From: Trifolium pratense
Lineage: Eukaryota; Streptophyta; Magnoliopsida; Fabales; Fabaceae
Length of the DNA: 64,000 nt
Direction of reading: 5' to 3'
Assembly: GCF_020283565.1 (NCBI RefSeq)
Contig: NC_060060.1
Span: 930,001-994,000 of the forward strand
Shown here one piece after another: positions 21,582 through 33,096 of this stretch. The notes below the pieces were generated by a model that searched no databases, was not told the origin of the DNA, and saw only the letters and a program-made list of their open reading frames with translations. Every line of letters starts with the position of its first letter. Positions within the stretch are counted from its first letter, which is position 1. The position numbers were made by a program, and so were the translations under genes.

Positions 21582-24415
21582 ATTGCAAATTCATATCACT
21601 TTGTATTGTACAAAAACTGAGGCCAATCATATATGCATCCTCCTTTATTGCCAATAACCTGACAGACAAAAGTCTTAAAAAGACCAATCATGACCAAACC
21701 AAATAGATGACTTACATCATACATACACAATAATTAATATAATCTTGTTACTTGTTATGATGCATTTGTGACTTCCTTTAGTTAGTTTGTACACTTTTTT
21801 GCTGAAGTGAACAAAGAACTCAACTTGTCCCTCATTGGTTTATCCCTGTAGGTTGTAACACAATAATCAAACAATTACTATGCTATTGCTTAGAGTTAGA
21901 ATTGTGATGGTACTCCTTTGATTTCATGTTTACCAACAATACAAAATACAATTTATTTCAAACAAAGTTAACAAAAAAACCCATCAAATAAAAAATATTG
22001 GCACAGAGTCTTGATTCTTGAAGGGGTATGTCCTCCTCTTGTTAATTTCCTTCAATTTATGGTTGTCCTTGTTTTCCTACATCTGTGCACTTTGTATTCT
22101 TCATTTCCTTCAATTAAATGATGTTGATGGTGATGTGAAATCAACTTAGTAAATATAAATATTGTATTAAACTTGTAATTTCGTCTATGAAGCAGAATAA
22201 AAAAAATTGTATTAAACATTGCCACTTTATTTGGAAAGAATTAATAGTGTACTGAACAAATAAGTCATCATATTATGGAAAGAAGTTAGTATTAGAGAGG
22301 GGATAATAGACAAGGATTAACTTGTGCATATTTATAAAGATAAATGACCAAAATGTTACAAAAAAAAAAAAGATAAAGGACCAAGTGTTGCAAATAAATA
22401 AGATAAAGGATCTCCGGTGTAATTTTGCCCAAAAATAATGTAGGTACTTTGTACTTCTGATGGTTCATTAGTACTGAGAAGACGAGATTTCAAGGGTTTT
22501 GCCGTCGTGCTTTTCATCAATTATTCATGTGTAATTTTCTTAACTCTTTTTTTATGTCAATTATTATTATGAGTTACTAACCTAATCAGATTAAGAATTT
22601 TAGATGTTTCTGTGTAGAACTATTTGAACCACGTAACCACATGTTCTTGTCTATGCAATCAAAACCAATAGTTATTCGGTTAATTTTGTGTTTAATGCTT
22701 TTCTTTATTTGACCAATATAGAATTGATTTCCAGAAATAATTCACTACTAACCCTAGGTTTTATTATTAGAACTAGATTAACTGTTTATCAATCGTAATC
22801 ACTTCAGGAAGAATTAGTTGATATGATTGAAAATTTACGTTAACGCTTTTGATAATATTAGTTGAAATTCGGGAACTTTAATTATTAGATAAAAGGGATC
22901 ATGAGCCAAATAATTGGACTTAATCTAATTTGTTAAATTATCGTAACTATTAATGTTTGGTTGTTGAGAATTAGAACCTATAGAGTAGGATACGGAGAGG
23001 ATTCGAAACAATATCCCTAATCACTTCGCTCTAGTAAAAAGTATTTGTCAATTTATTGCAATTTTTATTTTAACTGTCATATAAACCAAATACAATATAT
23101 GCCAAGCGTACTCCCTTGTATATACATCCTAAATACGATACAATTGTTTTGTCGAGATTGAAACAATCTTTGCAAATACAAACTTTATAAATTTTACGAT
23201 AAATTAGTAGACTTGTATAAATATGAACTGAATACCTGAATAACTATTAGTTTTGGCACGAAATTAACTGAATAAGTATTAGTTTTGATTGCATAAATAC
23301 GAACATGGTGCAAACTTCAAATACAGAAAATCATCTAAAATCTCTAATCTGATAAGCATAATAACGATAATTGGCATAACAAAAAAGTTAAAAAAATTAT
23401 ACATGAATAATCGATAAAAATCACCATGGGCCTTGAAATCTCATCTTCTCTGTGATGCTGGAACGTGATGCATATTTTCTCTCCAAGAGGTGATATCTTC
23501 TAGGTTAATGAAAAGCTGTTATTTATATATCCTTCAAAATTACAATTTGTGCCACTAAAGCAAATCACGTCCCATTACCCTGCTGACACGTCATTTAAAT
23601 GAGAGAACAAAGCTGATGACGTCATGCTCTCAAAACTTTCAAATTTTTTTTTAAGTCTTTCTTTTTTCGAATTTTGGTCTTCAAATTTCTTACTATGTCA
23701 ATTTTTAAAAATATTTTTCTCTTTAATAATGCATTTTTTAAAAGCTAATTAAATTATTATGAAATTACAATTAAAATTAACACCGACTAACTGTCATCAG
23801 TATCATAATCCCAAACTTGAAACTGTCAAAATGAAACTGTCCGAGAACTAACAAATCAATTTGAATATTAAAAATGTCATAAACTTTTTCTATTCATTCG
23901 ACAGTAGAACCCACCGGACTTAACTTCAGTGATCCTGCTTAGTCAATACTCCAGCTTCTATAACTTCAATCAGATTCGGTCAAATGAACCGTTTCACTAA
24001 TTCACTAAATGTTTGATAGGTATTCACTCTACCAACATGCAAATGCTATTTTACCGTAAGTTTGAAAAAATTCTAAACATCAATCAAAGTAAATACATCA
24101 CACATATTTTTGAGGTCTTAAAGGTTATAACTTGCCTCATATAAATTGTGAAATATTTTTGGGAAAAGCAGGCTAAATTAAACTTAGATATTCACTACTA
24201 TTCTTTATAGAAAATTTCTATTATTGGGCCTCAATTCATTGTTAATTAGGTAGTAAAAGAAAAGATGAATATTCCTGATGAAAGCACTTTTACCGCTGCT
24301 GTCGTATTACTGTTTTAAGCTTAAAACATTCAAGTTTGAACCCTTTGGCAACCAAATCAGGAAAACGCATAAGCTTTGCAAATCATGTGACTTTGAAAAT
24401 CATGTGGTAGCATAC
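21582..24415. other. Intergenic region with one widely spaced inverted repeat
   Basis: No coding signal was seen. About 80 bp at 22475-22555 (CGAGATTTCAAGG..., ATTATTCATGTGTAATTTT) recurs inverted at 23385-23460, bracketing roughly 0.9 kb. This may be the remains of a fold-back element. Confidence 0.5.
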
Positions 24416-24554
24416 CTTGAATTGCCATGTTGAATGGCACAGTTTCATCATGATCAGCGAAAAGATTGTGACGATTGTTATATATGAAGAATAACGAAGC
24501 TCTGCTAAGGCGAAACTCTAGTTGAGCCTCCCTATTTTCATATTTTTTATTCAC
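24416..24554 (-). pseudogene. Exon-like fragment of an unidentified gene
   Basis: The frame reads AQLEFRLSRASLFFIYNNRH, then NLFADHDETVPFNMAIQ, ending at a consensus CAAG|GTATGC donor. It looks like genuine coding sequence but no further exons were found nearby. It may be another captured fragment or relict. Confidence 0.35.
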
Positions 24555-24909
24555 GTCATTAATATATAATTTTAAACTATCGATGTCATAAATTATGAAT
24601 TTTTACAACATAAAATATTTGAATAAATTATTAAAGCCAAATTTAAAAAAATACTTCAAATTACATTTTATATTCTAAAATCATAAAAGTAATGAGAAAA
24701 AAATTATAAACAAAGAATATTAATTTCTTAAATGGTAACTTGAAATAATTTTATTAAAGTGGACAAAAGTGTTTATTTTAACATAACAAAAGAGAAAAAT
24801 ATTATTCAAACTTCCTTCAACAGAGGGGATTATCATTTACTAAAATAAATATAAGTGTGAAACAAATCATACGAGCAGCAACATAATTTTATTTTTTTAT
24901 AATTAACTT

Positions 24910-25953
24910 TTATGGCTTCTTTGTGAGCATCCCGAGACATGCACAAATCCCAAATTTGGGCCTTATAAATTCGGGCTCTGAAACCCAAAACCCGCAGACT
25001 GGACTATCGTCAGCTTCGATACACTCATAATCTTGACAATCCGCATTATTTTGGCACGCAGCTAATAAGAATTAAGGAACATTATTTAAATGAGGGTGAA
25101 AACAATTTGAATAAGAAAATTTAAAGGTAAAATTTATTAGGAATCTTTATACATATATAAAATCTAGACAAAAGTCATTTAAAATTATAATTTATTTTAA
25201 TAATAATTAGGGCTAAACAAGTTTTTGAACGATATAAATATTCTCAAATTTCATTATTAGTCTATATAACATATCCCAGCAAGTTTTGGTCTCCCAAATA
25301 TTTTTTCATAACTTTTGATTCCTATTTGTAAAAAACTAAATTTTTTGAGGGAGAGATTTTTATATTATTATAAATATAAATATAAATATAAAAACTCATT
25401 AAAAATTAAGATAGATTGATCAGGAAATTAAATTTTTGTCGGAGAGTTTATATAATGTAGTAAATATGAATGCAGAAAATAATAAAAATTTCAAATAATA
25501 TAAGATGAGTTGACAAGTCACTAGGTTTAGTTTAGTGGTGAGAGGTTTGCTCAGTAGTATGCATGGGGCTTTAAGTTCGAATCTCACCAATTCCATTATA
25601 AACCAAAAAATTATATATAAATGTGTTAACTTAAAAGCATGGACGAAAAATCGTACGGAAGATATTTGAAGATCAAAACTTGCTGAATTTTTTTTATAGG
25701 AGTTAAAAACGGAATTTGACATATTTATAGGTACAAAAAAAATTTAGAAAAATAAAATTATTTAACCCTATAAATTAACATAAAAATATGTTATTAAATT
25801 TGTATAGAAATACCACTATATCAAACTAAATTTTGAGATACCATAGTTCACTTAATTTAAAAGCAATGATAAAAATTACTTACCACTTGTTATAGAAATA
25901 AATATGGAAAAAAAGATAATCGTTGCAAAAATAAACATATAAACTTTAACCAT
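24910..25953 (-). CDS. NCR peptide gene B (73 aa)
   Basis: Exon 1 is 25884-25953 and exon 2 is 24910-25061, with an 822-bp phase-1 intron and the same donor and acceptor as gene A. The signal peptide is MVKVYMFIFATIIFFSIFIS then ITS. The mature segment has six cysteines with gene A's exact spacing (x5, x4, x8, x16, x1) and shares its GFWVSEPEF / FGICAC core. Mature residues are clearly acidic (eight D/E against four K/R), so this is an anionic NCR. It is probably the sister duplicate of gene A, because both introns share the same SINE-like insertion. It ends KKP before TAA. Confidence 0.88.
25515..25620 (+). mobile_element. tRNA-derived SINE-like insertion in the NCR B intron
   Basis: It is orthologous in position to 20443-20549, with an A-box-like GGTTTAGTTTAGTGGTGAG and a B-box-like AAGTTCGAATCTC. 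The flanking duplication is ATGAGTTGAC / ATGTGTTAAC. The insertion is antisense to the gene and is removed with the intron. Confidence 0.65.
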
Positions 25954-26345
25954 ATTTTTTCCTTTATGAATCTAGAAATAGGAATCATTTGTTAGCTTTA
26001 TAGTGTGAAAACAATTTCATAGATGTAAGGTTATTATTAAAATTATTTGTTAATATCAAACTATTCTTACAATCAAAATTATTATTAATTAAATTAATGT
26101 TTCTTAGCTGTATGTATAAAATATGTTTGGCTCTTAGCTCATTCAATTAATTATTTGACCTTCCATTATATTTTTTTAATTCAATTTTATCCCTTCATAA
26201 TAGAGAAGGGAAAATCTAAAAATCATGACAAAAACATGACTTTTTTGAGTATACATCCTAATGTAAGGTTTTTACGATATTTGAAAATAGTGTTGTGTTG
26301 TAGTGAATTTGAAAATCACACCAATAAAAATTTGATGAATGGAGC
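25954..26345 (-). promoter_or_regulatory. NCR B promoter region
   Basis: A CTATAAAG box lies at 25996-26003. The conserved AAGGTCAAATAATTAATTGA block and the CCCTTCTCTATTATGAAGGG palindrome-like block (26191-26210) follow upstream in the same order as in gene A. Confidence 0.7.
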
Positions 26346-26600
26346 AAATTGAATCGAGCAATCAAATATAAAGCGGATAGAGATAATATGATAATATTAA
26401 TAATCCAAAATGAAAGAACATGTGAAGGATAAAGAGAACAAGAAAATAACACAATAATTTATTTACTCAGTTCGGTCCAAATTGACCTATACTCTAGGGT
26501 AGAGAGGAGTCCCCCGTTCGACTATATCAAATAAAGTAACTTTACACAAGATTCCCAAAAGAGGGTCACAAGATTTAGGCTTCAAACCTAACTCTACCCC

Positions 26601-27667
26601 GAAGGTTCAAGAACACAAGAAACAGGTGGTTTGAATTGGGTTTTCAACGCTTAAAAACTTTTTCTTTTTGTACTCTTTTTATCACCCCAAACACACAAGT
26701 AAATAAACTCACGCGAAGAAAAAGACGCAAACAACAAAGTAAAGAACACGGTAGTTTTTATACTGGTTTACCGTTAACTAGGCTACTCCAGTCCCCTACA
26801 CTTATGTGAGTTCGTCATGTACCTCAAGGACTTAATCCAATAATCTCGACATTTTACATCAATCTCACAGACTATCTGTCAATTGCCCTTTGTGTTTACA
26901 AGTTCTTGATTCTTGAGAACCTGACTACGACTAGTCGCTCAAGGAAATTCAAACTTAATATAGACAGATGAACAATTGCCCTTTGTGTTTACAAGTTGCT
27001 TCTTTGTAAGCAGATTACACAAAAATGATCTTTTTGAGTTCTTGTTACTTATTCTCATAAGTATTCTTTACGGAAGATTTACAAAGAATAAGAATTTTAT
27101 GTGCAAGTATATGTATGTATGTACTTCTGCACTTTTCTTCGATTACTTTGATATTCTTTTAGCTGTATTGAGGAAGTAGATCGTTGGAGATTTGAATAGG
27201 AGCGTCGTCCTTTTTATTGCTTATTGCATGATTTAAGCGCTACCGTTGCCAAGCTTTACTTATTTGTTTCCTTCATTAAGTAAATTCTTCGTATAAGCAT
27301 TGATGGCAAATGATCTTCTTCCAACGTCTCTTTTGATCATTGACTTTAGTTGAATTAACATTGAAACTTAGTCAGATCATTGGTTGGTTTCCTCATTATT
27401 AAACTTGTCGCACAGAGTCTTCAATCCACCACTAGTGACAGAACCATAACTTCACTCGTTCAGAGTTTTCACCTAGTTCAGAACCAAAGTCTCGCTTCGT
27501 TCAGAGTCCTTGATATGATACCTCCAGAATCTTCAGACACAACTTGCTTTACTAATTTCCTGCACACACGTAATAAAACGATTAGTGCATAAAATTGTTC
27601 TCTCTTTATGTTTTGTTATTATCAAAACTCTTGAGGCGCTAGATGTGAAACCAACCTTGTCCCAACA
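26601..27667 (-). mobile_element. LTR of a SIRE/Maximus-like Ty1/copia element
   Basis: On the minus strand the LTR starts TGTTGGGACAAGGTTGGTTT at 27667. It is preceded by a polypurine tract AAAAGGGGAGATT (27668-27680), the arrangement at the 3' LTR of these elements. The left boundary is approximate. The adjoining DNA to the left is the NCR B upstream repeat. No pol sequence remains. Confidence 0.6.
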
Positions 27668-28000
27668 ATCTCCCCTTTTTGGTGATGACAAACACATGTT
27701 TGGTGATGTGAAACCAACCTTGTCCCAATAATCATTTTTAAAGCGAGGTTTGCAAGCTCCCCCTAAATATGTTATCCTTTATCAGAGTGAGGTTTGTAAG
27801 CTCTCTCTGAATTAGCATGGTTTCATAAAATTTTCTTCAAATGTAAAACTACAGAGTTAGGTTTACAAACTTCCCCTGTGTTTTATACCTTCAAAATATT
27901 CTTTAGAACTGATGCGTAGAGAAAGGTTCACAAGCTTTCCCTGGTTTCAGAACATTAGATTTTTTTGAATTTTACATAAAATTTTGATGAGTGCTAACTT
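27668..28000 (-). repeat. Polypurine-tract-like degenerate repeats next to the copia LTR
   Basis: Four related segments lie about 40-70 bp apart near 27745, 27786, 27854 and 27920. Each reads, on the minus strand, like GGGGGAGCTTGCAAACCTC with mutations. They follow the true polypurine tract and look like duplicated 3' ends of the internal region. Confidence 0.5.
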
Positions 28001-28309
28001 TAGGATTTCATATTTTTATGATAAAAAAGAAATATTGATAATTAAGTGCAAGATCATATATAAGGATATCAGAGTTAAAATATGCGTAGTATATATCTTT
28101 CTTTCTACTCACAGAATTTGTAACTTAGGGCAATTTTTAAGACGACATTTTTTAAGTTCTGCTCTTCCCAAAGTTATCTTTTGTAGTATATGTTAAGTAT
28201 TCACAAATCACAAGATCTGTTTCGGAAGCGTTTGAATACTTATCTTTAAAGCACAGCATTAGTTAGAATTACTCAAGTATCAGAGTTGGTAATTCTAGTG
28301 TAAGTGACC

Positions 28310-28860
28310 TACCGAATATGAATTTTACGAAATTCACAGTTGGATTGAAAGTTTATATCATATAGATCATCCATAAATTTTTTTAAATTTTTTGAAAATC
28401 ATTTGATATGTTATTGAGACCCATCAAGATTTACGTTATTTAATAAATCGTTAATCATGATGTGTCTCAATAACATATCAAATGATTTTCAATTTTTCTA
28501 AATTTTTTTATGGATGATCTATATGATATAAGTTTTCAATCCAACGGTAGATTTTGTAAAATTCGTATTCATTATAATGTTATTATGACTGGTCCACCAT
28601 GGACACTTGATGAAGTGGTCCATATTAGAATTTACCATATATATATATATATATATATATATATCAATGTTAACAGTATTCAATAAAAACGTATAAACCA
28701 TTAATCTTCATCGATCTCAATAACATATCAAACGAATTTAGATTTTTGCAAAATTTAACATGGATGATCTATATGATATAAACTTTCAATCCAACGGTGA
28801 ATTTTGTAAAATTTATATTCATTAATTAGAGCGTTATTGAGCGGTGTAACATTACTCAAA
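28310..28860. repeat. AT-rich fold-back repeat with a second partial copy
   Basis: Sequence at about 28320-28418 (TATCATATAGATCATCCATA and GATATGTTATTGAGAC) returns inverted at about 28460-28575 around a loop of some 40 bp. A related single arm lies at 28705-28815. This is the structure of a long-TIR MITE. A 'GACACTTGATGAAGTGGTCC' tract follows and recurs at 29718. Confidence 0.7.
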
Positions 28861-28887
28861 TGTTACATCGGTATAATTTGATCCCTT

Positions 28888-28890
<3 letters not shown>

Positions 28891-28975
<85 letters not shown>
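28891..28975. repeat. (TA)n microsatellite
   Basis: About 42 TA units. A shorter run lies at 28639-28663. The Tyr-Ile repeat frame over it is an artefact. Confidence 0.97.
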
Positions 28976-28977
<2 letters not shown>

Positions 28978-30352
28978 TTACTATTAAATTTAAAACTATC
29001 AATCGAAGTTTAATATTATTCACATGTAAATATTACAAATATAATTATTATACAAGTGACAACAATCTTTAAAATGACATGGGATTTTATAACTAGACTA
29101 ATTTCATGCTACACAATATTCGCCCTATAATAAATGCCTCAAGCTTAATTTTTTTGAATATTTTCCGCCAAAAATAATAAGATTCATATATTTATCAATG
29201 ACGCTTAAAATAACTGCAGATCTGCACGATGTAGTAAGATTAATCTCATGTCAAATCTTCTTTCTTGGTACTCTCTTTTCATCACTCTTTTTTCTTGGTG
29301 CTTTTCTTTACATATCTCTTTACCAATTTGGGTTATGAGATTGTAGTTTATTTTTTGGCAGAAATTTTGTTGTGGCTCATTGGTTTATCCTTTATCAAAT
29401 TCATATTGCAGTGGTTAGGAATTGATGAAAGATTAAGAAGAAAAGTTAGGACTTTATGCAAATCTCTCAATTAAAATCTATTGCTTGAGAGGTGGTTATT
29501 TAGGTTTAGGAGATGGAAGCCACTAAGATGGTGAAGCAATATAACAATGGAAGGGGGAGGTTGAAATTGCAAAGATGAATCTGGCTTGTGCCTACAGTGC
29601 AGCAACCATAAAGAAGATTAAGGAAACTAGCGGTGTTGAAACTAAAAATAGCGGTGAAATTGATTTCGTGTTTCTCGTGGAAATTGACTTCGTGGTAAAT
29701 AGTTGTGCTCATATATATAGACCACTTGATGAAGTGGTCCATATTAGAATTTACCATCTTTATACTGACATGCAATTTTATAACTAGACTAATTTCATGC
29801 TACACAATATTCGCCCTATAACAAATGCATCAAGCTTAATTTTTTTGAATATTTTCCGCTAAAAATAATAAGATACATATATTTATCAATAACGCTTAAA
29901 ATAACTGCATATCAACACGATGTAGTAAGATTAATCTCATGTCAAATCGTCTTTATTGTATTTGAAAATTTTATAATGAGCTTTAATTTTTTTTATTTTT
30001 TTTACTTTTATTTTTAATTTGTATGATAGTATAAGAGAAGTTGCTACTATTAAAATGAAAAATATCACCCAACAAGTTCGGTATTATTCATATAAATAAA
30101 TTGTCAATAATAAATATTACAATTATAACTATTAGACACGAGGCAACAATCTTTATACCAACCAATAATATAACAAGACTAATTTCATGCTACACACAAT
30201 ATTTGCCTAGAGGCACAGTTATTATACTAATAAATCATAAAAACATCAATATAATTATTTTTAATAATTAATTTTACGGCTTGTTCACACATTCAAAAGC
30301 CATTGTTAATATATAATTTCCAATGTGCTTTACTGGAAACATCCTCAAGTCC
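28976..30352. repeat. Direct duplications 3' of NCR C
   Basis: A segment of about 185 bp with AGACTAATTTCATGCTACAC and GTAGTAAGATTAATCTCATG occurs at 29069-29258 and 29770-29955, and its first part again near 30175. Between the first two copies lies about 0.5 kb of unrelated sequence without a recognisable gene. The copies may be flanks duplicated with the NCR genes, with the middle piece inserted. Confidence 0.6.
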
Positions 30353-30414
30353 CTATTCCGGATATATAATTTCCAATGTGCTATACTTGTAACATCCACA
30401 AGTCCCTATTCCGG
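30309..30414. repeat. 53-bp tandem duplication at the NCR C 3' end
   Basis: ATATATAATTTCCAATGTGC and AAGTCCCTATTCCGG recur with a 53-bp period. The unit nearer the outside (30309-30361) keeps a TTTCCAGTAAAGC sequence similar to gene D (TTTCCGGAAGATC), so it resembles the ancestral 3' end. Confidence 0.9.
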
Positions 30415-31390
30415 GTGAAACCGGAGACAGAAACCCACATACTGGAATGTCAGGTTCACTACACACATGATCTCGACAATCAGAATTAATTTCGCAGGGT
30501 ATCCCTAATAAGAATTAAGGAAAGTTATCAAAATCGGGATGGAACAATTTTGAATAAGAAAATTAAAGGTAAATTATTAGGAATTTTTCTAAATATATTA
30601 AATTTAGACAAAAATCATTTAAAATTAGGGTTAAACAAGTGTTTTTCCTTATAAATACCTAAAATATTGTTGTAGTTCATATACAAACTTTCATTAAGTA
30701 CTAGTCTCTCAAATATTTTGTGTCATAACTTTTGATTCCTATTTTTTAGTCAAGTCATCATATATATATAATTTCATATTTTTTAATGAGTTTTTGTAAT
30801 TTTGTTTATAGTAGTGTGAAAATCTCTACAACAAAAAATTTTTAAGCGGCAAAAATTTAAAAATTCATATCTAATTTGTCTCTTGTTAAAAAAATTAAAT
30901 TTTGTGGGAGAGGTTTTTATATTATTATAGACGTAAATACAAAAACTCATTAGAAAATACGAAAGTATGGATCAGAAATTAATATTTTAAAAGAGAGGTT
31001 TGTATAATTGATTTAACATGACTGCATAAAAAAAATAAAAATATCAAGTAATATAGATGAATTGACAAAACAAAACAAAATACTAGATGAGTTGACTTAA
31101 AAGTAGGGACGGAAAATCATTCGAAAAATTTGCTTAAATTTTTTTATAGGGGTTAAAATCAATTTGTCATATTTATAAGGACCAAAATTTTATTTAACCC
31201 TAAAAATTAATATGAAAATATGGTATGGTATTTGAATTTTGTTTAAAAATATAAATACCAAACTAAACTTTGAGATATCATAGTTTACCGAATTTAAAAA
31301 CGTTGATAAAAATTACTTACCACTAGTTATAGTAATGAATACGGAAAAAAACATAATCATAGCATAAATATACATATAAACCTTAACCAT
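30353..31390 (-). CDS. NCR peptide gene C (73 aa) with an internally duplicated 3' end
   Basis: Exon 1 is 31321-31390 and exon 2 is 30353-30504, with an 816-bp phase-1 intron. The signal peptide is MVKVYMYIYAMIMFFSVFIT then ITS. Cysteine spacing is x5, x4, x7, x12, x1 (CEINSDC ... GTCGC). The mature peptide is strongly acidic. The C-terminal 14 residues after the last cysteine (YKYSTLEIIYPE and neighbours) come from a 53-bp tandem duplication (30309-30361 and 30362-30414). Because 53 is not a multiple of three, it shifts the frame of the second copy and supplies the TAG. The intron lacks the SINE of genes A and B. Confidence 0.85.
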
Positions 31391-31640
31391 ATTTTTTCTT
31401 TTATGAATCTAGAAATAGGAATCATTTGATCGCTTTATAGAGTGAGAAAAGATGTTTCTTAGAAGTATGTATAAAAGATATTTGTCTCTTTAGCTCATTG
31501 AATTAATTATTTGACCTTTTATTATATTTTTTATTTCTTTTTGAAATCCCTTCATAATAGAGAAGGGGAAAATTTAAAAATAAAATTATAAGAATGATTC
31601 ATGACAAAAATATGACTTTTTAAGGCTACATTTTCTTCAT
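31391..31640 (-). promoter_or_regulatory. NCR C promoter region (shortened)
   Basis: The CTATAAAG box is at 31433-31440. The AAAGGTCAAATAATTAATTC block and the CCCCTTCTCTATTATGAAGG block (to 31566) are present. The region then stops at an LTR-like sequence, so distal promoter parts found before genes A and B are missing. Confidence 0.65.
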
Positions 31641-32950
31641 TTTCTTTGAGGCTTGACTACAATTCATTTATTAACAAAATTGATTGAGTATTTGCAAGTG
31701 TACAATTTCGTCAATTGAGTAATAAAAGATATCGATCCTCAGGAATTGCGTGATTCTATCAAAGTCATTGTGTCTATGAACATACTAAAATTAGAACACA
31801 TTTTGGGGGTTTTGTTTGAGTAATTGGTTTGTAAGAAAACGTTTCGAAATCAAATGATAAGAGAGCGAGGTTGGATCGTCGACGAGTACCTAAACAATAG
31901 TAATCGCATGCAATCAATCGTGTCGTAATGAACCACTCAAGTGTCACAGATCAACAATATGATGAATTTCAATCTCTTGATAAATCCACCCTATCCTTTA
32001 CCAATACTTCTCCAATCTCTTGGATGGAAGCTACCGGTAACGGAGTAATTAAAAAGCGCGTTGATCTTATGTTACACTCTATGTTTCAATCTCTCGACCG
32101 GAAACACGCAAGTGCACAATAAATTCATGTCAGATTTTAACTCATATTCTCATACATAATCAAAATCTAAAATCATTGCAAAGTTGATCAGAATTTGTAA
32201 AGCATTAAGAACAGAAATTCATTGAATAACACTATAAAGAGAGATTCATTACAGACTCAATGGATTACATAGATTACAATAGTCTAGTTCCTAGTCATGA
32301 TCCAACCTCATGGTGAAGTAGCTTAATCCTAGCTCCAACTCCAAAGGATGAATTCCCATCATGTTGTATGCTTCAAATCTAGCCACTCTTAACCTCTGGA
32401 ACACTGAATTAGACTCCAATTCGTACTCAAGAACTCTTCAAATCAGGATCAGACTGTCAAAACTCGAACCTCCTTCCAGAAAATGGCTTTTCAATATATA
32501 CAGATTGCAACCACGCCGCGCGTCAGATCCATCACGCCGCGCGTGATTGGTACCACGCCCCCAGCGTAGTTCAATTCTCCTATCACGCCGCGCGTGGCTC
32601 TTCTCACGCCGCGCGTGATGTTGACAGTGGCAACCATCTTCCGAGCAGGTAACTACGCTGCGCGTTGACAGGTCCCCACGCCGCGCGTAGTGAAAACAAG
32701 ATGGAATCTTCTTCTTGGTGATCATTCTACGCCGGGCGTGATGCTTCACGCCCCCAACGTAGTGTAAATGTATGAATTCCGGCATAATTTTCCTGCTTTC
32801 TTGTAATCCAAGTCATCTTGCTTCTGAGTTGATTTCTCTTGGTTTATTCATTAAAAACCTCTAAAACAAGTCTAATGTTCCTTAAATAAGCATGGATATG
32901 AGAGTGTGACGATAAGTCATCAAAAATCAAGTTAAATAAAATACTTGTAA
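31641..32950 (-). mobile_element. Tat/Athila-like Ty3/gypsy LTR fragment
   Basis: On the minus strand the distal part contains GACGAAATTGTACACTTGCA and a segment of the kind found at the 3' end of Tat/Athila LTRs. Upstream are a TATATATTG-like box, a GAGCTAGGATTAAGCTACTT segment and a block of GC-rich palindromes. The architecture parallels 47830-49320. Ends and target duplication were not defined. Confidence 0.5.
32510..32765. repeat. Array of dispersed GC palindromes (CACGCCGCGCGTG type)
   Basis: About nine copies of ACGCCGCGCGT or variants (ACGCCCCCAGCGT, ACGCTGCGCGT, ACGCCGGGCGT) are spaced 15-50 bp apart by unrelated AT-rich text. The apparent Arg/His-rich frame over it is a consequence of the motif, not a gene. 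Confidence 0.9.
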
Positions 32951-33096
32951 TATAAACGAAATCAAACACGGCATACAACTACAAAGTTAATCAAATTTCT
33001 CATTTGAACTTTGAAAATCAACAATCCTATGACTAATGCCAGGTGCCATAAAATAAGTTATATAATATTGCAAAACACATTGCTACTGCACTCTAT

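Noticed and set aside
28860..29072. Frame with Tyr-Ile repeats
   Set aside because: Translation of the (TA)n array.
29506..29787. Overlapping frames of 70-89 codons on both strands
   Set aside because: They lie between direct repeats. Neither has recognisable similarity and coding bias is ambiguous.
32438..32785. Arg/His-rich 115-codon frame on the minus strand
   Set aside because: Consequence of the repeated CACGCCGCGCGTG palindromes in a non-coding LTR-like region.
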